A stretch of 52,458 bases of DNA from Paraburkholderia sp. CNPSo 3274. GTDB taxonomy: Bacteria > Pseudomonadota > Gammaproteobacteria > Burkholderiales > Burkholderiaceae. How positions within the stretch are numbered: the stretch's first letter is position 1; each line of letters opens with the position of its first letter. The DNA lies in assembly GCF_024206475.1 (NCBI RefSeq), contig NZ_JAMBPR010000063.1, forward strand, positions 1 to 52,458, given 5' to 3'. Below the pieces are notes generated by a model. It saw only the letters and a program-made list of their open reading frames with translations. It was not told where the DNA came from and searched no databases. This document shows, piece by piece, positions 8,477-17,822 of the stretch. The translations under genes and the position numbers were made by a program.

Positions 8477-8502
8477 GGCCGTGGCACATCATGCCACGGG
8501 CC
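8477..8502. promoter_or_regulatory. Inverted repeat between the hypothetical gene and luxR-type gene
   Basis: GGCCGTGGCA (8477-8486), loop CATCA, then TGCCACGGGCC (8492-8502) pair with one bulged base. It sits immediately upstream of the leftward gene's start and 215 bases before the LuxR-type gene, so it is a candidate operator. The arms are too GC-only and lack a T tract for a terminator. Confidence 0.4.
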
Positions 8503-8717
8503 GCCCCCTGCGCCTGCGAGCCGAGGATTGCGCTGATGCCGAGCGCCGTGCAGATGCCCTACCGGTCGGGGCGATCAAAACCGGATTGCCAGGCGTGGAC
8601 GCTGCATTCAGAAGACGAACGCCGCGCCCAACGACATGCCTTCCGCACGAAGGCCCTTGTCAGGCGAGGCCAAGATCACCGAAGATCGGTGATCCGCCTA
8701 TTCTTCTTGGGGACGAC

Positions 8718-9518
8718 ATGCATCCATCCGCGGATTCCGCCAAGCCACCGCTCCACGATGGCGTTTTTGCACTCTGGGATAGGCTGGCCGAGTTCTCCGC
8801 AGGCGAAGGCGATGCCGCGCTGACCCACTTGCTCACCACGCTCTGTGCGATGGTCTCGGCACAGAATGCGCTTTGGGCCGTAGTTGTGCGATTGCCTTCG
8901 CCCGCGCCAAAGGATCCTTTGTTCGGCTGGCGTCCACGTCTGGTTCGGCTCCTGCATCCGGTACCCGCGATGGTCGCTTCCGTACAGGAGCAGTTCGACA
9001 CACTCTGGTCCGGCAACGTCGACTCGTCACATGTCGTGGCCGCGTCGGGGAACGAGCCGTTCTGCGCCAACCTGCTCTTCGAGGCGATGCCCAACGAATG
9101 GTTTGAAGGTGAGCACTATCGCCGCCACTATCTTGAAGTCGGTCACGGCGACAGCATCCAGGTGCGATGCTCGCTCAACGACGATGTGCGGATTCATCTC
9201 TTTGTGTTTCGCGATGTGCAGGCACGTCGCTTCTCTGCGCTGGATCTCGAACTTCTGGCTTTCGTGATGCATGGGCTGAGATGGTACTACCGGCAGCAAC
9301 TGCTCAGCCACGGCCTGCTCATCGCCGACGCTCCCCTGACGTCGGCCGAACGAAGGGTGCTGCTTGGGCTGCTCGACGGACTCACGGAAAAGCAGATCGC
9401 GCAGAAGCTCGACCAAAGTCCGAACACGACGCATGTCCATATCAAGTCGATCTACACCAAATTCAACGTCCGGAGTCGCTCAACGCTCACCGCGCTGTGG
9501 CTCGGCAAGTTGCGATAG
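8718..9518 (+). CDS. LuxR-family transcriptional regulator
   Basis: The 266-residue protein has a C-terminal GerE-type helix-turn-helix (about 205-262): LTSAERRVLLGLLDGLTEKQ, then IAQKLDQSPNTTHVHIKSIY and KFNVRSRSTL. The N-terminal two thirds have no acyl-homoserine-lactone pocket residues or phosphoacceptor domain that I recognise. The start is ATG 8718, after GGGGAC; the frame is open for another 82 codons upstream, but that stretch has non-coding composition. It stands alone, so its target is unknown. Confidence 0.85.
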   Translation: MHPSADSAKPPLHDGVFALWDRLAEFSAGEGDAALTHLLTTLCAMVSAQNALWAVVVRLPSPAPKDPLFGWRPRLVRLLHPVPAMVASVQEQFDTLWSGNVDSSHVVAASGNEPFCANLLFEAMPNEWFEGEHYRRHYLEVGHGDSIQVRCSLNDDVRIHLFVFRDVQARRFSALDLELLAFVMHGLRWYYRQQLLSHGLLIADAPLTSAERRVLLGLLDGLTEKQIAQKLDQSPNTTHVHIKSIYTKFNVRSRSTLTALWLGKLR

Positions 9519-9851
9519 CGAACTGCAGGCGCTGTCGCGTTGCGGGCAACGATGCCGAGCCGCCGTCTTCTCGATGCAATGTTGCCGCTATACGCGTGCC
9601 GCGTGCCGAATTGCTGAGATGAGCCGACAACAATTGGGCCCGATTTGCCCGGAAGCGCTGGTCTATGTCTGTCCGAAGTGGACGGGAGAGGTGCCGTCGG
9701 CACTGGCTGGGCGGGGCTCACGCGTGTCACCTATTCAGGTTATGTTCGGGCGTCAGCGAATAACCTACGATGCCGTAGAAGATACAGGCCGCTAGTGTAT
9801 TGCAGGGTGACCATGGACCGGACCTTGTCGACGAAGGAAGGAGATCACGTC
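9519..9851. other. Intergenic stretch, no gene seen
   Basis: No reading frame here has coding character. The last 20 bases hold the ribosome site AAGGAG of the next gene. No terminator is evident after the LuxR gene. Confidence 0.6.
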
Positions 9852-10319
9852 ATGATTTCTGTACTGAAAACGGGCCGTCAGGCAGCGAAGCGTCATCCCG
9901 TCTATCTCGCTGGACTCGTTGCAATTGTAGGTGTCGCAGTGGTCAACCTCTATGAGCTGCAAACGCAGCCGATGGAGGGGGACGCTCCGGGACGGGCTGG
10001 CGCGACTTCCGAGAAGGCGTGGGAGGTGGTGGCGGCCTCCGGTGACGCGGGGAAGTTTGTCGCCTCGAACTATCGGACGTGCATCGAAGCCCTCGACACC
10101 GGCTACACGATGACGGATAGGTGGCTCACCGTCGTTCACTCGCGCTTGAACACGGCGGCGCAGTGCGGCCTGAAAACCGTCTCGCTTGCGTCGATGAAGG
10201 GTGACGCGTTTGTCGCCCAGGTGAAGGGCGTGATCAGCAGCCTGCCCACGCAAATTGCCGTGCCTGACCAACCGGCTCGCACGCTCCGATGGTTCGTCAT
10301 TGACGATCGACCCACATGA
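9852..10319 (+). CDS. Hypothetical membrane-anchored protein, 155 residues
   Basis: ATG 9852 follows AAGGAGATCACGTC, a strong ribosome site, and is preferred over upstream in-frame starts. Residues about 18-34 (YLAGLVAIVGVAVVNLY) form one membrane segment; the remainder looks like a periplasmic domain with two Cys (RTCIEAL and AAQCGLK) that could form a disulfide. No family is recognised. A weak stem (GAGGGCGA/TCGCTCTC) lies about 15 bases after the stop. Confidence 0.65.
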   Translation: MISVLKTGRQAAKRHPVYLAGLVAIVGVAVVNLYELQTQPMEGDAPGRAGATSEKAWEVVAASGDAGKFVASNYRTCIEALDTGYTMTDRWLTVVHSRLNTAAQCGLKTVSLASMKGDAFVAQVKGVISSLPTQIAVPDQPARTLRWFVIDDRPT

Positions 10320-10532
10320 TGGGCTGAGGGTGAGGGCGATTTCGCTCTCCTTACAGGGCAGGCTGCGCGGCTTCCGTCGTCATGTCGTCGGCTTGACCGC
10401 ACCCAATGGGCTCTGAGGTTATCAAACGCTGTCTCTACAGGTAAAAGTAGAAGCAGTGGCTGTCATGCGCAAGGGAAGTCACTACGGAACCATTGGTGAG
10501 GAGCCCGACGCAACCGAATGGGGAACCAGGAC

Positions 10533-10796
10533 ATGAGATTCCAGATCCGGACCACAAAAGTCTTAGCCTGTTGTGCTTTCGCGGCGATTGTGGCTGCAGG
10601 GAGTCAAGAATGCGTTGCAGCTCCCGACGAAGCCGAGTTCGAGCTTGGTGACTCCGGGGGCGCGCCCCATCCAGGAGCCACACCGTTCCCACGCTTCTTC
10701 CCTTTGCATGCGCCGTCGGATACAGGGCCGCCATTACTGCCCCTGGAAATTGCGCTTTGCCTCCCGGACCTGTATTGCTCACTCCAACACGGGTAG
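10533..10796 (+). CDS. Possible secreted small protein, 87 residues, perhaps a gene remnant
   Basis: ATG 10533 follows CCAGGAC. The first 27 residues look like a signal peptide (basic RFQIRTTK, hydrophobic ACCAFAAIVAAG, then CVAAPDE as a possible cleavage site). The rest is Pro- and Gly-rich with no recognisable fold, and the frame ends abruptly, so the gene may be a truncated remnant of a longer exported protein. Confidence 0.4.
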   Translation: MRFQIRTTKVLACCAFAAIVAAGSQECVAAPDEAEFELGDSGGAPHPGATPFPRFFPLHAPSDTGPPLLPLEIALCLPDLYCSLQHG

Positions 10797-10996
10797 CACA
10801 ACGTCGTCGGACGCAATATCTTGTCCCCGCCTGACGATTCAGGAACTGATGTTGGGACTGCGATCTTCTTCAGGTCTTCGGTGAAATTCGTCTGGGAAAA
10901 GGCCACGATCCCGTCGTAGTGCGCTTTGGCTCCCCCCTCCGAATCCGCCTTTCAGGCCAACAGTCTCTTCGGCTATCAACCGATCTCACTGGAGCG

Positions 10997-11644
10997 TCAT
11001 TCCATTGAGGCTACGACTTCGTCTGTAGTCACCACGCCGTGCGCGAGAAACGCGTAGTTGATCATAGCCGCCTTGTAGCCATCGCCCCAAACGGGATGGC
11101 GCGGTCCGGCCGTAGCATCGCTTACAACATAAACCTCGAATCCCTGTTCGAGCAGATCGCGCAGATGCGACTCCACGCACATGTTGGCAAGCATGCCTCC
11201 CAGTACCACCTTCCTGACTCCCCGCTTGCGCAGTTGAAGGACGAGATCGTTGGTTTGTGGTCCGAAGACCTTGTGTGGACTCACAACAACCGTCTCGCCG
11301 TCGTTGATGTAAGGCTTGAATTCGTCGAGCCAGTCAGCACCGGATCCCTCAAAACCTTCCAGACTCAGCTGACCACTACGCGCGAACGTGCCCGTAGCGA
11401 ATTCATCTGTCTCCAACGGTCCGTTGAATTTCCATACGCGATCGGTCGGGAAAAAGTAATGTGGCGATATAAAGACCGCAAACTTGGCGGTCTTTGCCGC
11501 CTTAAAGATTCGCAGCATGTTTTCTACGGTCTTATTCTCTGTCACACTGGCTCCCACCGCGCCCCAGTTCTTGCCGTTCTTGCTTAAGACGTCGACTTGC
11601 GGGTCGATGAAAACCACGGCTGTCTCAGTTCGATCAAAGGACAC
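10997..11644 (-). CDS. Cysteine hydrolase, isochorismatase-like family
   Basis: The 215-residue enzyme has the Asp-Lys-Cys triad of the family: Asp14 in VFIDPQ, Lys125 in SPHKVFG and Cys156 in LANMCVESH, with the preceding non-proline cis-peptide region GGMLA. It starts at GTG 11644, seven bases after TGGAGG. Members hydrolyse isochorismate, nicotinamide, carbamates, N-carbamoyl compounds or other amides; the substrate cannot be read from sequence. It is a single gene with no obvious partners, and its distance from the guanidine operon argues against a role there. Confidence 0.88.
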   Translation of the reverse strand: MSFDRTETAVVFIDPQVDVLSKNGKNWGAVGASVTENKTVENMLRIFKAAKTAKFAVFISPHYFFPTDRVWKFNGPLETDEFATGTFARSGQLSLEGFEGSGADWLDEFKPYINDGETVVVSPHKVFGPQTNDLVLQLRKRGVRKVVLGGMLANMCVESHLRDLLEQGFEVYVVSDATAGPRHPVWGDGYKAAMINYAFLAHGVVTTDEVVASME

Positions 11645-12484
11645 TTCGGACCTCCAGTAGGATGCGTGATGGCCTATTAACTTTCATCACTCCGAGCCTG
11701 CCCGATCAGATTAGGAAAGGAAGGCTTGAAAAGCAACGGCGGTCCGGCAGATCTGGACGGCGCATCCAGATTCTTGCGCACGAGCGCTGGGCGACGGGGC
11801 GCGTGAAGAGTTTCACAGGTTTGGCGCCGCGAGCGTGCTATTAAGAAGCTAATGCTTAAGAAGCCAATGCGACGGAGGGCGTGGGTCTGCAAAATGCGAG
11901 TCCCGAGATAGCCTTTCTCTTAAGAGCAAAGCCGCGACGAGTCCTGTGCTTTCACCGCATCGGCAGGCAGCACTGTTATGTTCCTGCCGATGCCCATTTT
12001 TAAGGCCCGCTGTCGGGTGCCAAGCCGACATCCAAATCGTTCATCCTACCGCCGCTCCGAACTGCCGTAGTCGACCCGTTGCTGCCGGTCGACCCGGTGT
12101 TCCCTCAACGGCAATATTAAAAGGTACAACGGCCGTTCGCGTGGTCCGATTAGCAGGGGGCTTTTTCGGACGATTCCGTCCGCCAGGCAAAATATATGTA
12201 TCTCGCGGGTCCGGACGCCAAAACCGATGATACGAGGCGCAGAGTTGTCAAGCTGCTCGAGGATCGCATGCAAACGCTGCGTCCTTTCGCCGTTGTCCAA
12301 TCCTAACGAACAGGATCCCAATCCTCGAAATCTGGCGCCTGCGGAATTGTAAACACAGCAGGGGGCCAGGCGGGTAGGATGCGCGTTGTTGTACTGCATG
12401 CCAGTTCATGATCCATCTCCAATTTTCGGAAGACGGACGACCTTCACGGTTTTGTGACTTCCAGACAGGGCTACAGAGCAGACC
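11645..12484. other. 840-base intergenic region with a tandem repeat and dyads
   Basis: No convincing gene. It holds two adjacent 15-base units, TTAAGAAGCTAATGC (11841-11855) and TTAAGAAGCCAATGC (11856-11870), differing at one base; a 10-base palindrome CTCTTAAGAG (11917-11926) sharing the TTAAGA core; and a CGGACG-ATTC-CGTCCG dyad (12167-12182). These could be control sites for the radical SAM gene downstream. Confidence 0.55.
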
Positions 12485-14278
12485 ATGGACACGATGCACT
12501 CGATTTCTGACGGTTTCCGATTCTCTCTCGTCCTCATCAAGCCGACCCATTACGACGACGACGGCTACCCGATCCAGTGGCTCCGCTCGGTCATGCCTTC
12601 CAATACACTCGCCTGTATGTATGCGCTCGCTGATGACGCGCGAAAGCGAAACCTGCTGGGCCCTGGCGTCCATTTTGAGATCGAAACATGCGACGAAACC
12701 AACCAGCGGGTGTGGCCAGAGCGCATCATTCGTGACCTGAAGGCAAAGGGCGGAAGATCGATGATTGGTCTGGTCGGTGTCCAGTCGAACCAGTACCCGC
12801 GCGCACTCGACCTCGCCCGCCAGTTCCGTGCCGCAGGCTTGCCGGTTGCGATCGGTGGCTTCCACGTTTCTGGCTGCATCTCCATGCTGCCCGAGATGCC
12901 TGCTGAGCTTACGGAAGCGCAAGCAATGGGTGTGGCGCTCTTCGCTGGGGAGACCGAGGAACGGCGTTTTGATGAGGTCCTTCTCGACGCGTGGAATGGT
13001 GCAATGAAGCCCTTGTATAATTTCATGGACACGTTACCCTCGCTCGAAGGTGCTCCCCAGCCCTTCTTGCCGCGCAAGCATATCGAACGCACGGCAGGTA
13101 CCTATACCTCGGTTGACCTCGGCCGTGGTTGCCCGTATCAGTGCTCGTTTTGTACCATCATCAACGTGCAGGGGCACAAGAGTCGCTTTCGCACTCCCGA
13201 CGATCTTGAAAGGATCATTCGCGAGAACGCAAAGCAGGGCATCGACCGGTTCTTCGTCACGGATGATAATTTCGCCCGCAACCACGACTGGGAAATCCTT
13301 CTCGACCGCGTCATCGAACTTCGGGAAAAGGCGGGCATTCACTGCGGCTTCACGATCCAGGTCGACACGCTCTGTCACAAGATTCCAAACTTCATCGAGA
13401 AGGCAACGCGCGCGGGTGTGCGTCGCGTGTTCATCGGGCTTGAGAATATCAATCCCGAGAATCTGATCGCGGCCAAGAAGCGGCAGAACAAGATCACCGA
13501 ATACCGCGCCATGCTGCAGAAGTGGCGCGCCCACGGCGCGATTACCTACGCGGGCTATATCATCGGATTCCCGGCAGACACGAAAGAATCGATCCTGCGC
13601 GACATCGAGATCATCAAGCGTGAATTGCCAATCGACATTCTCGAATTCTTCATGCTCACCCCGCTTCCGGGCTCCGAGGACCATCAGACGATGGTAAGGA
13701 ACGGTGAATGGATGGACCCGGACATCAACAAATACGACACCAACCACCGGGTCACGCACCACCCGAAAATGTCGGACGCTGAATGGGAAGAAGCGTATCG
13801 GTGCGCCTGGAGCGCGTTTTACTCGTACGAGCACATCCGCACGATCGTCAAGCGGGCAGCGCAGATCCCGAACGGCCGACCGAAGACGATCATGCGCACA
13901 ATCGCCTGGTTCAGACTGATGATCGAACACGAGGGTGTGCATCCGCTCGAAGGGGGAGCCCTGCGAATGAAACACCGCCGTGACCGCCGTTGGGGGCTAC
14001 CGGTCGAATCGCCGCTTCGCTTCTATCCGCGCTACTGGGGTGAGACCGCTGTCAAGGTGACAAAATATCTGCGCTTCTACCTCAGGACAGAGGCTATCCT
14101 CAGGGAAGTCATGAAGGCACCGGAACGTTACGCCTACACGGATATCGCCATCACGCCGCTGCAGGAAGAGGAGTTCGAGCAGCTTGGACTCTTTCACGCC
14201 ACGAGCGGCGGCGAGGCAGCGCTGGCTGTCCACCACCGGCGTATTGCCATCCGGTCATCGGGCCCGTCTGCAGCCTGA
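12485..14278 (+). CDS. Cobalamin-type (B12-binding-domain) radical SAM enzyme
   Basis: The 597-residue protein has an N-terminal B12-binding-like Rossmann domain (about 30-190, with VGVQSNQYPRALDLARQFR and VAIGGFHVSG) and a radical SAM core with the CX3CX2C cluster motif at Cys216, Cys220 and Cys223 (GCPYQCSFCTI). The cobalamin-ligating DxHxxG motif is absent, as in several members of the BchE/HpnJ-like group. The C-terminal 170 residues are basic and family-specific. Such enzymes do methylations, ring contractions or C-C bond chemistry. The flavoprotein gene 164 bases downstream on the same strand is the only partner candidate. The substrate is unknown. Confidence 0.85.
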   Translation: MDTMHSISDGFRFSLVLIKPTHYDDDGYPIQWLRSVMPSNTLACMYALADDARKRNLLGPGVHFEIETCDETNQRVWPERIIRDLKAKGGRSMIGLVGVQSNQYPRALDLARQFRAAGLPVAIGGFHVSGCISMLPEMPAELTEAQAMGVALFAGETEERRFDEVLLDAWNGAMKPLYNFMDTLPSLEGAPQPFLPRKHIERTAGTYTSVDLGRGCPYQCSFCTIINVQGHKSRFRTPDDLERIIRENAKQGIDRFFVTDDNFARNHDWEILLDRVIELREKAGIHCGFTIQVDTLCHKIPNFIEKATRAGVRRVFIGLENINPENLIAAKKRQNKITEYRAMLQKWRAHGAITYAGYIIGFPADTKESILRDIEIIKRELPIDILEFFMLTPLPGSEDHQTMVRNGEWMDPDINKYDTNHRVTHHPKMSDAEWEEAYRCAWSAFYSYEHIRTIVKRAAQIPNGRPKTIMRTIAWFRLMIEHEGVHPLEGGALRMKHRRDRRWGLPVESPLRFYPRYWGETAVKVTKYLRFYLRTEAILREVMKAPERYAYTDIAITPLQEEEFEQLGLFHATSGGEAALAVHHRRIAIRSSGPSAA

Positions 14279-14442
14279 TATCGTTGACACCCGTTTTCCT
14301 GGGCAAGAGGAACGGAAAGCACTGAGACCGAAACGATGCGCGGAGCGGATGGCTTCACCGAGCCGATGGCATCAATTCACGAACCAAACCTGCGCGGCTG
14401 CATGGGAAGACAGTTACCATGCCGCAAAGAAGGTATGGGTAA

Positions 14443-15843
14443 ATGTCAGACGAAACGCTCGAAACGGACTATCTCGTGGTCGGGGCCGGAGCCGCCGGGA
14501 TGGCGTTTGCCGACGCGTTGCTCGCACATTCCGATGCAACACTGACCATTGTCGATCGCCGCCATGCGCCCGGCGGACACTGGATCGACGCCTATCCCTA
14601 CGTCCGTCTCCATCAGCCGTCCGCGTTTTACGGGGTAAGCTCGGCGCCGCTTGGACGGGACGTCCTCGATACGGCAGGGACGAACGCCGGCTACTACGAA
14701 CTCGCCGGAGCAGACGAGATTCGCGCTTACTTCGCGCACGTCATGCGCGACCGCTTTCTGCCGGGCGGGCGCGTGCGCTACTTCCCCTGCAGCGAGTACC
14801 TTGGAGACGGCCATGTCGTGTCGCGGGTCGCGCAAGGGTCATGGAACGTGCGCGTGCGGCGTAAGGTCATAGACACGACATATCTCGAAGGCACCGTGCC
14901 TGCGACGAGCGCGCCCCCATTCGAAGTGGCAGAAGGCGTTCGTTGCGTGCCTGCAGGTGATATCGCGCGCATCACGGAGCGGCCTGAGCGTTTTGTTGTC
15001 ATTGGTGCGGGCAAGACTGCCCTTGACACCTGCGTGTGGCTGCTCGAGCAGAACGTGTCCGCGTCGTCCATCCGCTGGATCAAGCCGCGAGAGGCCTGGT
15101 GGCTGAACCGCCGGTTCCAGCAGCCGCTGGCGCAACTTCCCGGCTCGTATCGCGGCATGGCGATTCAGCTTGAGGCGATGGCTCAGGCCGCTTCCGTTGA
15201 AGATCTCTTCGCCCGGCTCGAAGCGGCAGAGTTTTTCCTTCGCGTTGACCGCGGCTTCGTGCCCAGTATGTTCCGCGGAGCAGTGATCAGCGAGGCCGAG
15301 TTGGAACTCTTGCGCAAGATCGGTGATGTCGTTCGTCTCGGTCACGTGCGCAGAATCGAACGCGATGAGATCGTCCTCGACGCGGGACGCGTCCCGACAA
15401 GCGAAGCGACGGTGCACATCCATTGCGCGGCGAGAGGGTTAATGCGCCGTCCCCTGCGCCCGATCTTCGAGGCGGGGCGGGTGACAATTCAGCCATTTCT
15501 CTGGGGGTTCGCGTGCTACCAGTTCGCCATGCTTGGCGTGATCGAGGCCCTGGTGGAGAGCGACGAGCATAAGAACAGACTCTGTCCGCCGATCGCCTAT
15601 TGGGATACGAGCGTGGATTACATCAGCGCTTTCCTCTCGACCCTCGCGAACGAGCGCGCCAGGATGGCCTATCCGGCGCTTGCGAGCTGGGCAAAGGAGA
15701 CGCGGCTTAACCCGTTCGGCGGAATCAAACACTATCGCGATGCGCCGGATGTTATCGACGCGCGGGACCGCATCAAGCGCTATGCGGCGACGGCCGTTAG
15801 CAACCTGGCGCAGCTCCTCCCGACGAACGCCGCCCGGACGTAG
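14443..15843 (+). CDS. FAD/NAD(P)-dependent oxidoreductase, uncharacterised
   Basis: The 466-residue flavoprotein opens with an FAD-binding motif (DYLVVGAGAAGMAFADAL) and a GGHWIDAYPYVRLHQPS segment typical of flavoprotein monooxygenase-like proteins. A second dinucleotide-binding motif, FVVIGAGKTALDTCVWLL, begins near residue 183. No membrane segment is visible. It follows the radical SAM gene on the same strand with GAAGGTATGGGTAA before the ATG, suggesting the two act on related substrates. It resembles Baeyer-Villiger or N-hydroxylating monooxygenases in layout, but I cannot name a reaction. Confidence 0.8.
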   Translation: MSDETLETDYLVVGAGAAGMAFADALLAHSDATLTIVDRRHAPGGHWIDAYPYVRLHQPSAFYGVSSAPLGRDVLDTAGTNAGYYELAGADEIRAYFAHVMRDRFLPGGRVRYFPCSEYLGDGHVVSRVAQGSWNVRVRRKVIDTTYLEGTVPATSAPPFEVAEGVRCVPAGDIARITERPERFVVIGAGKTALDTCVWLLEQNVSASSIRWIKPREAWWLNRRFQQPLAQLPGSYRGMAIQLEAMAQAASVEDLFARLEAAEFFLRVDRGFVPSMFRGAVISEAELELLRKIGDVVRLGHVRRIERDEIVLDAGRVPTSEATVHIHCAARGLMRRPLRPIFEAGRVTIQPFLWGFACYQFAMLGVIEALVESDEHKNRLCPPIAYWDTSVDYISAFLSTLANERARMAYPALASWAKETRLNPFGGIKHYRDAPDVIDARDRIKRYAATAVSNLAQLLPTNAART

Positions 15844-16206
15844 GGGCGTAGCGTGTCGGTAATGCCAATTGAAGGCTCGAATCGCGACGAACAGGAGCAC
15901 AGGCAGGCTGGCTGCGTATATCGCCGATTACGCTCGCGTCACGGGTCTATCAACGTCCACTGGCAATTGCGGATTCGGCCGGTCGATGCAACACAATCGA
16001 AGCTGCGTGAGCAGCAGGAGTGTTGCAGATGAAGTACCGAACCCGGATCTATTACAGCGGGTGCCCGAAATCGAAACAATCCGTTTCGCGCCAGCCACTT
16101 GCTCAGGTTGGCATCTTCCAGGATAGGCGCGAGGTGCGGATGGCGCACTCATCCGACGATTGCCGAGAATGCGCCATCAGGCTTGTGATCATGAAGACCG
16201 TCAGGC
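15844..16206. other. Intergenic stretch between convergent genes, nothing recognised
   Basis: No frame on either strand has coding character, and no hairpin with a T tract was found. Confidence 0.5.
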
Positions 16207-17145
16207 TCAGTGGGACTCGTCCGCATTGAGGAAAGTGACCAGCGCACTCATCGTTCTATCGGGCGCCTCGGACATCAGCCAATGGCCAACCCCTTCGATC
16301 ATGTCCCCTTGCACGTTCACCGCCGCCCCGCGGACCTGATCGATCGTAAAATTGCCGGCGGCCTTCTGTCCGGTAAGGACGAGAACCGGCATCTGCAATG
16401 GCGTCCTGGCGAATTGCTGGAAATCCTGCATGTCCTGTGGCAAAGCGTGAAACCATTCGAAGCCCGCGCGCATGCGGCCCGGCTGCGCATAGATGCTCGT
16501 GTAGAGCTCGCGGTCCGCCTCCGAAACCGAATGATCGGGATTGGCGGCAAAGTCGTTCCAGAAGTGGTCGAAGTACATCCGTTCGCGGCCCTGCACGAGC
16601 TTCAGCGGCGTTTCGCCATAGAACACGTAATGCCACTTCGCAGGCGAGTAATAGTACGGCTGCCAGTTACCGACACCCGGCAGAAACGATTCCATCAGCA
16701 CAAGGCGCCTGGTATCGTCCCGGTACTGGGCGGCGTAGGCGTACGCCACCATGAGGCCGATGTCGTGTCCCACGACCTGGACCTCGCGATAGCCGAGCGC
16801 CTTCACCAGGGCGTGGATATCCTGGGCCATCGTCTTCTTGTCGTAGCCGCCCGCAGGGATGTCCGACGCGCCGGCGCCGGGCAGATCCGGCGCGATCACG
16901 ACGTGATTCACGGCAAGCTTCGGCATGAGCGGCAGCCACATGTGGCTCGTCTCGCCATAGCCGGCCAGCAGCACGATGGGCGTGCCGGTCCCGGCGCCCG
17001 CCTCCAGGTAGTGAAGTTCGATACCGTTGACCGTCAGCGAATGTTCCGTGACCACGGGGTCCGCCGCGTACGATTGAGCCTGAAAAGCCAACAGGAAAGC
17101 CAACGCGGCGCCAGCGCGCCGCACCGAAAGTCCGAGTGATTTCAT
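16207..17145 (-). CDS. Exported alpha/beta hydrolase, epoxide-hydrolase-like
   Basis: ATG 17145 follows GAGGGG; the longer frame upstream has no ribosome site. The first 28 residues are a Sec signal peptide (SVRRAGAALAFLLAFQAQSYAADP), so the 312-residue product is probably periplasmic. The nucleophile elbow VVGHDIGL carries Asp128 instead of Ser, which marks epoxide hydrolases, haloalkane and fluoroacetate dehalogenases. The catalytic His is in GVGHWLMSE. It is a single gene. The substrate is not predictable; epoxide hydrolase is the most frequent annotation for this type. Confidence 0.85.
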   Translation of the reverse strand: MKSLGLSVRRAGAALAFLLAFQAQSYAADPVVTEHSLTVNGIELHYLEAGAGTGTPIVLLAGYGETSHMWLPLMPKLAVNHVVIAPDLPGAGASDIPAGGYDKKTMAQDIHALVKALGYREVQVVGHDIGLMVAYAYAAQYRDDTRRLVLMESFLPGVGNWQPYYYSPAKWHYVFYGETPLKLVQGRERMYFDHFWNDFAANPDHSVSEADRELYTSIYAQPGRMRAGFEWFHALPQDMQDFQQFARTPLQMPVLVLTGQKAAGNFTIDQVRGAAVNVQGDMIEGVGHWLMSEAPDRTMSALVTFLNADESH

Positions 17146-17822
17146 CGCCTGCCCCTCTCTTTGAATGACTTCAACGAAAAATTCGAGTGGAGCGGGAGCC
17201 TGCGTCGATATGCCCTGCACCGGTCTGCATAACCGCACTCGAATGCTCGTGTCATTGTGTTGTGGCCGAGCGGCCTAGACGTACCACCGACGTGACGAAG
17301 ACGTTCGGTGCTATCGAACGAGTTTGAACGAGTTTGCACGGGAGGTAGGCGGCCTCGGTTTTATCGCGGCAATCGATCCGCGGCGGTCGTACAGCTATTG
17401 CATCGTGACCGAGCGATCCCGATAAAATCCTTGAAAGACAACAACATACTGTAGGCCACTCCTCATGAACAGGACTCGCCCGAGTTCCGGCGGTACCCAT
17501 TTCGGACACCGCTGTTCGCATGGCGTACGTGCGGTGAACCATGTAGTCGAGCGATCCAGAGAAAGGACAAGGTGGACATGCTGGCGTGTCGCAAAAGTGC
17601 AAACAGTCGTGACCCGGGATCGCGAACGTGCGAACGCGTGATCGTCGGCTTTTGGGCGGTTAACAGCCCGTCAGCAGCGGCGCGTGGGCGTCCCTTCATG
17701 GCCCCCGGAAGTTCACTAACCACGCGGTGACCGCTGATAGTGGCATCGCGCGAGCTTCCGGAAGCGTTAAGGGTTATTGGGCGTCTGCCCTCATTCACAT
17801 GGCCGTGAGTCTGCCGCGGCGC
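17146..17822. other. Intergenic region, no intact gene
   Basis: A short direct repeat, CGAACGAGTTTG-AACGAGTTTG, lies near 17316-17340. No frame has coding character until the SDR remnant starts at about 17823. Confidence 0.5.

Noticed and set aside
8472..8717. N-terminal extension of the LuxR-type protein
   Set aside because: The upstream stretch is open but reads as Arg/Pro-rich non-coding sequence, and GGGGAC precedes ATG 8718.
15869..16152. Overlapping frames on both strands between the flavoprotein and hydrolase genes
   Set aside because: No family likeness and atypical composition on both strands.
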